Shown in pieces: positions 4,985 to 8,522 of a stretch of DNA of 8,522 bases. The DNA comes from Planctomycetota bacterium (GTDB lineage: Bacteria; Planctomycetota; UBA1135). A model generated the notes under the pieces. That model saw only the letters and a list, made by a program, of their open reading frames with translations. It was not told where the DNA came from and made no database searches. The translations under genes were made by a program, and so were the position numbers. How positions within the stretch are numbered: position 1 is the stretch's first letter; each line of letters opens with the position of its first letter. The stretch covers positions 1 to 8,522 of the forward strand of contig JAKVCF010000101.1 of assembly GCA_022447335.1 (NCBI GenBank), given 5' to 3'.

Positions 4985-7354
4985 CTACCAGCCAGGTGGG
5001 GGATCAATCTTGATCTGGCCCCGCGCGAAGTCGTCTTCGGTGATCACGAGCTTCGTTTGGCCCACAGGCTCTACCGACCAGCCATTTCTACGGTTCCAGG
5101 TCAGCGTAAGTGAATCAGGCCCAGCCACCCGGAGCACTATTTGGCCGGTTGCGCGATCAAGTGATGCAACTTGAGTGCCGTCCCCATCAACTCCAATCCA
5201 CCAACTTCCGTACCCCCCCACGCCACATGTAGGCGCCAACGTGATCTTGCGAAGGCCCTTGAAATCGAGCTCATGCCGCCCTGGCCCGAGGCCGATCATT
5301 TGGACTGGCTCAAAGCCGGGCGCCGCGATCACCCCCTGTAAACGGTTGGAACCTAGAGGAATCGGGATTCTCCAAACTCCACCCCGCTCATCGACGCGAC
5401 CGTCATAGCGCACACCTTGGCCGGCGTCATGCGTCACGAACGCCTCTAGGCCCCGGCGATCGCCCTCAGGAGCCGCTATCTCGACCCATCGCAAACTCTG
5501 CTCAAAAGGCGAGGCCTCCAGGCTCGTCAACTTTGTCTCCTTACCGGCGCTCACTGAAATTCCCCGCTCGGCATACACCGGCCAACTTTGGCTTCGGCCC
5601 CAATGCACTACGACATCGACCACACCCTCAGGGAGTTGACGTAAGCGAAAAGTGTCCCGGCCTCTCCCGCGCGGGCTAATGCCGTCCGATCGCAAATCCT
5701 CTTCGGTGTTGAACACTGCCCCTGGCATGTAAGCGCGCACACGGAAGTAGTCATAAACGCCGCGTGAAAAGGCGACATCTCCTATGACGGATCCCCCGCC
5801 CTTCAACGTGACTGCGATGTCCCGCAAGCCCATCGGCATAACTTCGTCAAAGTCGATGTAGTCTCGCGAAGTCACTTCCACTCGTAACCCGGTGAAATCC
5901 GGGCGACCTCGCTTAGTCATGCCACGAGCAGTTCGCTGCACCATCTCCCAGTTCGGCGCCATCAACCACGCATGACCTTGAGCATTCGTTTCTAACTCCG
6001 GAAGAAAGGTCGAGCTCAACCCGCGCGGCTCACCTGTCGCGACAAACTCAAGCTCAATGTCTGCATCAGGGATCGGCTCGCCGGCCTCATTGACGACTAC
6101 GAACTTGGTGAGGTAGTTCTCCGACGAAAGCACTACATCGCCAAGCTTGACTCCTGGCTGGCCCATCGGCATCAACACCATTGCGTCACGCGCAGTCCCC
6201 ATTCGCTCACTAGTGATGCCACCTCGCCTCGACATCTCTGGCAACCAAGTGAAGTACAAACTGACTATCTGATGCAGCTCCATCGGCCGCTTCTCCTCTG
6301 GGAGCTGCGCTTCGTCAATGTAGCCCGTAGCGACTAAGAGCTCTGCTATTTCTGCAAACTCACCTAGCTCACGTTGGCCAGTTGGCCAAGCCAAGAACTG
6401 CCCCTTGTTGAAGTACTCAAATTGAAAAGGCTGTAGCTCGAGCTTGCCGGTATCCGAGATTCCACGCAATTCGAGATATTGCTCGCGGCGGCCAATCTGA
6501 AAGGGTTTGCCATCTTCGTCTACTAAGGTGCCTTGCGCCACAGGCTGGTCCATCAAATCAGATTCCGCACGCGTAATCTCCCCAGGCACGCCAGGGCCCA
6601 CAAACTGAATTTCTCCCGGGATGTCGATCATTCTTTGTGGAATCGCAAGCCCACTCCCCTCTTCCAATATCACTCGCGCATACCAGAGATCCCAAACCTC
6701 GCCGAGTGGAGGCTCGTCAAATCGCCACCACCCATCAGCCTGCTGAATACCTGTGATCTCCATTACATCGTTCGGACTACCCTCTACAGGTGAAAGCACT
6801 GGTGCCATCCCATCCGGGAAGCCGCTTAACTTGACCAGGATCTGCTGGACTCCCGGCAGCTCGAAAGTCATCGCACTGTGGTCCTCAAGCCGGATCGTCT
6901 TCTCAACCTTGAAGCCGCGCAACTTCCAGTCCCAAACCCCAATAACCACTTCCTCCCAACCGCCTTCTTCACAAATCTCAATCCCCTTGGCGCGATCAAA
7001 TATTGCACGGCCACTGGCGTCGGTTTTGCGGCCGAGGTCATAAATCCAAATCGGCAACTCCCCCTTTGAGGTGACCGCCACTGTCACGTCCGAAACGGGA
7101 CGCTTAAACTCGTCGATCACGGTGACAATCAGCGCATCTTCGATGCCCATCAGCCCTGGGTCGAGCTCCTCGCGCTGCGCCTCTCCTTCCTCAGGGGCCT
7201 TAGAAGCCACCGCCTCAGCCCGCTCCTCCTCCTCACTGGAAGCCTCGGAGATCGCGCCAAGGCCATCCTCGGCCGGGACGCTCGGCCACAATGAGACGGC
7301 AAGCGCCACAATCAGCAGCGCAAGGCCAGCGAAGGGAAGAGTAGAGCGATTCAT
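4985..7354 (-). CDS. Large exported protein with carboxypeptidase-regulatory-like beta domains, function unknown
   Basis: A 789-residue protein with an N-terminal hydrophobic segment (residues 6-23, following Met-Asn-Arg) and a possible signal peptidase I site at Val-Pro-Ala (26-28); it is either secreted or anchored by an uncleaved helix. Residues 29-70 are an acidic, Ala/Glu-rich linker. The rest is beta-rich with several Ig-like or transthyretin-like modules of the carboxypeptidase-regulatory type. One has VIDEFKRPVSDVTVAV followed by TDASGRAIF (about 80-120), one is near 271-298 (QGTLVDEDGKPF), and one has VNEAGEPIPDADIELEF followed by NAQGHAWL (about 420-465). Further strand-rich segments lie near 521-545, 620-670 and 700-780. 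There are only two Cys (128 and 710) and no catalytic motif I can recognise. Such modules usually serve in cell-surface binding or as spacers. No LPxTG-like or PEP-CTERM-like sorting tail is present; the protein ends in a Pro-rich tail (IKIDPPPGW). It is the first gene of the cluster leading to gdhA. Confidence 0.85.
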   Translation of the reverse strand: MNRSTLPFAGLALLIVALAVSLWPSVPAEDGLGAISEASSEEEERAEAVASKAPEEGEAQREELDPGLMGIEDALIVTVIDEFKRPVSDVTVAVTSKGELPIWIYDLGRKTDASGRAIFDRAKGIEICEEGGWEEVVIGVWDWKLRGFKVEKTIRLEDHSAMTFELPGVQQILVKLSGFPDGMAPVLSPVEGSPNDVMEITGIQQADGWWRFDEPPLGEVWDLWYARVILEEGSGLAIPQRMIDIPGEIQFVGPGVPGEITRAESDLMDQPVAQGTLVDEDGKPFQIGRREQYLELRGISDTGKLELQPFQFEYFNKGQFLAWPTGQRELGEFAEIAELLVATGYIDEAQLPEEKRPMELHQIVSLYFTWLPEMSRRGGITSERMGTARDAMVLMPMGQPGVKLGDVVLSSENYLTKFVVVNEAGEPIPDADIELEFVATGEPRGLSSTFLPELETNAQGHAWLMAPNWEMVQRTARGMTKRGRPDFTGLRVEVTSRDYIDFDEVMPMGLRDIAVTLKGGGSVIGDVAFSRGVYDYFRVRAYMPGAVFNTEEDLRSDGISPRGRGRDTFRLRQLPEGVVDVVVHWGRSQSWPVYAERGISVSAGKETKLTSLEASPFEQSLRWVEIAAPEGDRRGLEAFVTHDAGQGVRYDGRVDERGGVWRIPIPLGSNRLQGVIAAPGFEPVQMIGLGPGRHELDFKGLRKITLAPTCGVGGYGSWWIGVDGDGTQVASLDRATGQIVLRVAGPDSLTLTWNRRNGWSVEPVGQTKLVITEDDFARGQIKIDPPPGW

Positions 7355-7366
7355 GACGCTTAGAAA

Positions 7367-7457
7367 GTCTGGGCTATCCTACCTCGCGCGCGAACCCCAT
7401 CGTCTCCGTTGAGGAGGTAGATGGGGCTCTGATTCCGATCGTAGATACAGCCCAGAC
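7367..7457 (-). other. Candidate structured leader or operator region in the divergent spacer
   Basis: Several inverted repeats are nested in this 151-base spacer. An outer stem pairs GTCTGGGCT (7367-7375) with AGCCCAGAC (7449-7457), extended by ATC/GAT past a two-base bulge. Inside it, CCCCATC (7395-7401) pairs with GATGGGG (7420-7426); on the minus-strand RNA this grows to nine pairs with a G-U and an A-U. A third repeat, CTACCTC (7379-7385) with GAGGTAG (7414-7420), links the loop of the inner stem to the bases beside the outer stem, giving an H-type pseudoknot or an alternative pairing. The outer stem ends 12 bases before the ATG of the 789-residue gene. The repeats are exact; transcription and function are inference. 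I do not recognise a known riboswitch consensus. Confidence 0.35.
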
Positions 7458-7483
7458 CCCCAATAAGACAGCTTCGGTGGGGC

Positions 7484-7489
7484 TACAAT
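7484..7489 (+). promoter_or_regulatory. Possible -10 box for the bisphosphate nucleotidase gene
   Basis: TACAAT differs from the TATAAT consensus at one position and lies 16 bases before the ATG at 7506, so a transcript would have a very short leader. No good -35 box is found at 16-18 bases upstream; AAGACA (7465-7470) matches TTGACA at four of six positions, but the spacing of 13 is too short. GAGACGAG just before the ATG (7496-7503) could serve as the ribosome site. Confidence 0.3.
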
Positions 7490-7505
7490 CCCCGCGAGAC
7501 GAGTT

Positions 7506-8495
7506 ATGCCCGACGTTCAAGAGATACTAAAAGTCGCCCAGGAGGCTGGCCGCAAGGCCGCCATGGTCTGCCGAGCGGTGCACGCACAAACGCCCGAGTC
7601 GATGGACAAGGGAGATAAGTCGCCGGTAACTATTGCTGACTACGGCTCGCAAGCCGTCATCCTGCGCGAAATCGCCGCCGCCTTCCCAGATCACGGCGTG
7701 ATCTCAGAAGAGGGCAGTGAACACCTACGCGAATCGGCTGGCGACAACGGGGTAGCCACCATCGTGCAGCTCGTCGGCGACGCCACTGGCGAAAGCGTCA
7801 ACTTCGATCAAGTTTGCGCTTGGATTGATCATGAAGGGGGCAAAGGCGCCGAGCTTACTTGGGCAATCGACCCGATCGATGGCACCAAGGGCTTCTTGCG
7901 GCGCCAGCAGTACGCGATTGCCATAGGCCTAATGCATAACGGGACCCCTTTCGCAGGCGTCATGGTTTGCCCAAACCTACCAGTTGACCTCGACAACCCC
8001 GATGGCACGAAGGGTGTAATGTACGTCGCCGCGCAGGGCCAAGGATGTCAGCGCATCGCGCTCGATACTGGCAACGGTAGCCCGGCTTCGTCGAGCGCCT
8101 CCGAAGACCCCAGCGCCTGGCGGGTGCTCGGTTCTGTCGAATCCGCGCATGGCGACCCAAAACTGGTTGTCAACATGATGGAAGAAGCCGGGGTTAATGG
8201 CGGATTTATCCGCTATGACAGCCAAGTGAAGTACGGCATCATCGCCGAAGGCGCGGCCGAAATCTACTTGCGCCCACGCAGCAATCCAGACTACCGCGAG
8301 AACATTTGGGATCATGTAGCTGGCGTGATCTGTTGCCAAGAGGCTGGCGGCATCGTGACCGACCTCGACGGCAAGCCTCTCGATTTTACTCTCGGCAAGA
8401 AGCTGCTAGAGAACCGGGGCGTCTTAGCTACCGGCAATCCAGATATGCATGCAAGAGTCATCGCTGGCATTGCAGCGGCGGAAGCGCGCGCCTAA
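7506..8495 (+). CDS. HAL2/SAL1-type 3'(2'),5'-bisphosphate nucleotidase
   Basis: Predicted to remove the 3'-phosphate of 3'-phosphoadenosine 5'-phosphate (PAP), the by-product of sulfotransfer and sulfate assimilation, giving AMP; some relatives also act on PAPS or inositol polyphosphates. The 329-residue protein belongs to the Mg-dependent, lithium-sensitive inositol monophosphatase superfamily. Visible motifs are KGDKSPVTIADYGSQ (residues 35-49), Ser-Glu-Glu with metal-ligand Glu68/Glu69, WAIDPIDGTKGFLR with Asp122 and Asp125, DSQVKYG (238-244) and IWDHVAG with Asp269. The longer segment between the Glu-Glu and DPIDGTKG, and the VCPNLP and YREN phrases, are typical of HAL2/SAL1 enzymes rather than short bacterial CysQ. 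Both ends look complete. The ATG at 7506 is the first usable start after an in-frame TAA at 7464. It diverges from the gdhA cluster, and nothing else for sulfur metabolism is in view. No symbol is given because cysQ and HAL2 naming overlap. Confidence 0.9.
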   Translation: MPDVQEILKVAQEAGRKAAMVCRAVHAQTPESMDKGDKSPVTIADYGSQAVILREIAAAFPDHGVISEEGSEHLRESAGDNGVATIVQLVGDATGESVNFDQVCAWIDHEGGKGAELTWAIDPIDGTKGFLRRQQYAIAIGLMHNGTPFAGVMVCPNLPVDLDNPDGTKGVMYVAAQGQGCQRIALDTGNGSPASSSASEDPSAWRVLGSVESAHGDPKLVVNMMEEAGVNGGFIRYDSQVKYGIIAEGAAEIYLRPRSNPDYRENIWDHVAGVICCQEAGGIVTDLDGKPLDFTLGKKLLENRGVLATGNPDMHARVIAGIAAAEARA

Positions 8496-8522
8496 TCCAC
8501 CGCGGACCTACCGTCCAACTTT

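Noticed and set aside
7393..7428. Fluoride-riboswitch-like look of GATGGGGTTCG on the minus strand
   Set aside because: Only a short phrase resembles the crcB motif; the closing stem and the conserved downstream CUGAU-type element are not present.
7357..7530. Plus-strand frame across the divergent spacer, open for 57 codons with protein-like composition
   Set aside because: It has no ATG, GTG or TTG before a GTG at 7477, overlaps the nucleotidase start in another frame, and ends in TAA at 7528. It is most likely chance; a remnant gene cannot be shown.

Overview
This window looks like chromosomal DNA of a moderately GC-rich, probably Gram-negative bacterium: there is a lipobox lipoprotein, dense gene packing and no phage, IS or CRISPR signatures. 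The gene set includes a Rickettsia/Thermus-type isocitrate dehydrogenase with an extra C-terminal domain, a eukaryote-like HAL2-type bisphosphate nucleotidase, and a large secreted protein with carboxypeptidase-regulatory-like beta domains. This mix would fit an environmental lineage such as Verrucomicrobiota, Planctomycetota or a neighbouring group, but I cannot fix the taxon from sequence alone.

Layout. Positions 1-1037 hold two minus-strand genes read leftward: a small membrane protein, then a lipoprotein that runs off the left edge. A plus-strand DUF393 (DCC family) thiol-oxidoreductase-like gene diverges from them at 1122-1562 and converges on the end of a four-gene minus-strand cluster. 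Read from 7354 down to 1617, that cluster encodes a 789-residue exported beta-domain protein, a very acidic 138-residue protein, NADP-type glutamate dehydrogenase (gdhA) and isocitrate dehydrogenase (icd). The first three are 27 and 8 bases apart, so they are probably co-transcribed. icd follows gdhA after 96 bases that contain a perfect 9-bp inverted repeat. A HAL2-type 3'(2'),5'-bisphosphate nucleotidase diverges from the cluster at 7506-8495.

Function. The recognisable core is the 2-oxoglutarate/glutamate node: Icd makes 2-oxoglutarate and GdhA aminates it. Icd carries Asp-Ile at the coenzyme-discriminating site, which points to NAD+, whereas GdhA looks like the NADPH-using biosynthetic type. 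The two uncharacterised genes upstream of gdhA have no evident link to this pathway. The 151-base spacer between the 789-residue gene and the nucleotidase contains several long inverted repeats that can be drawn as a closing stem around an H-type pseudoknot. With the gdhA-icd hairpin, this is the most interesting unexplained structure here. I saw no clear evidence of a wholly new defence, mobile or biosynthetic system.
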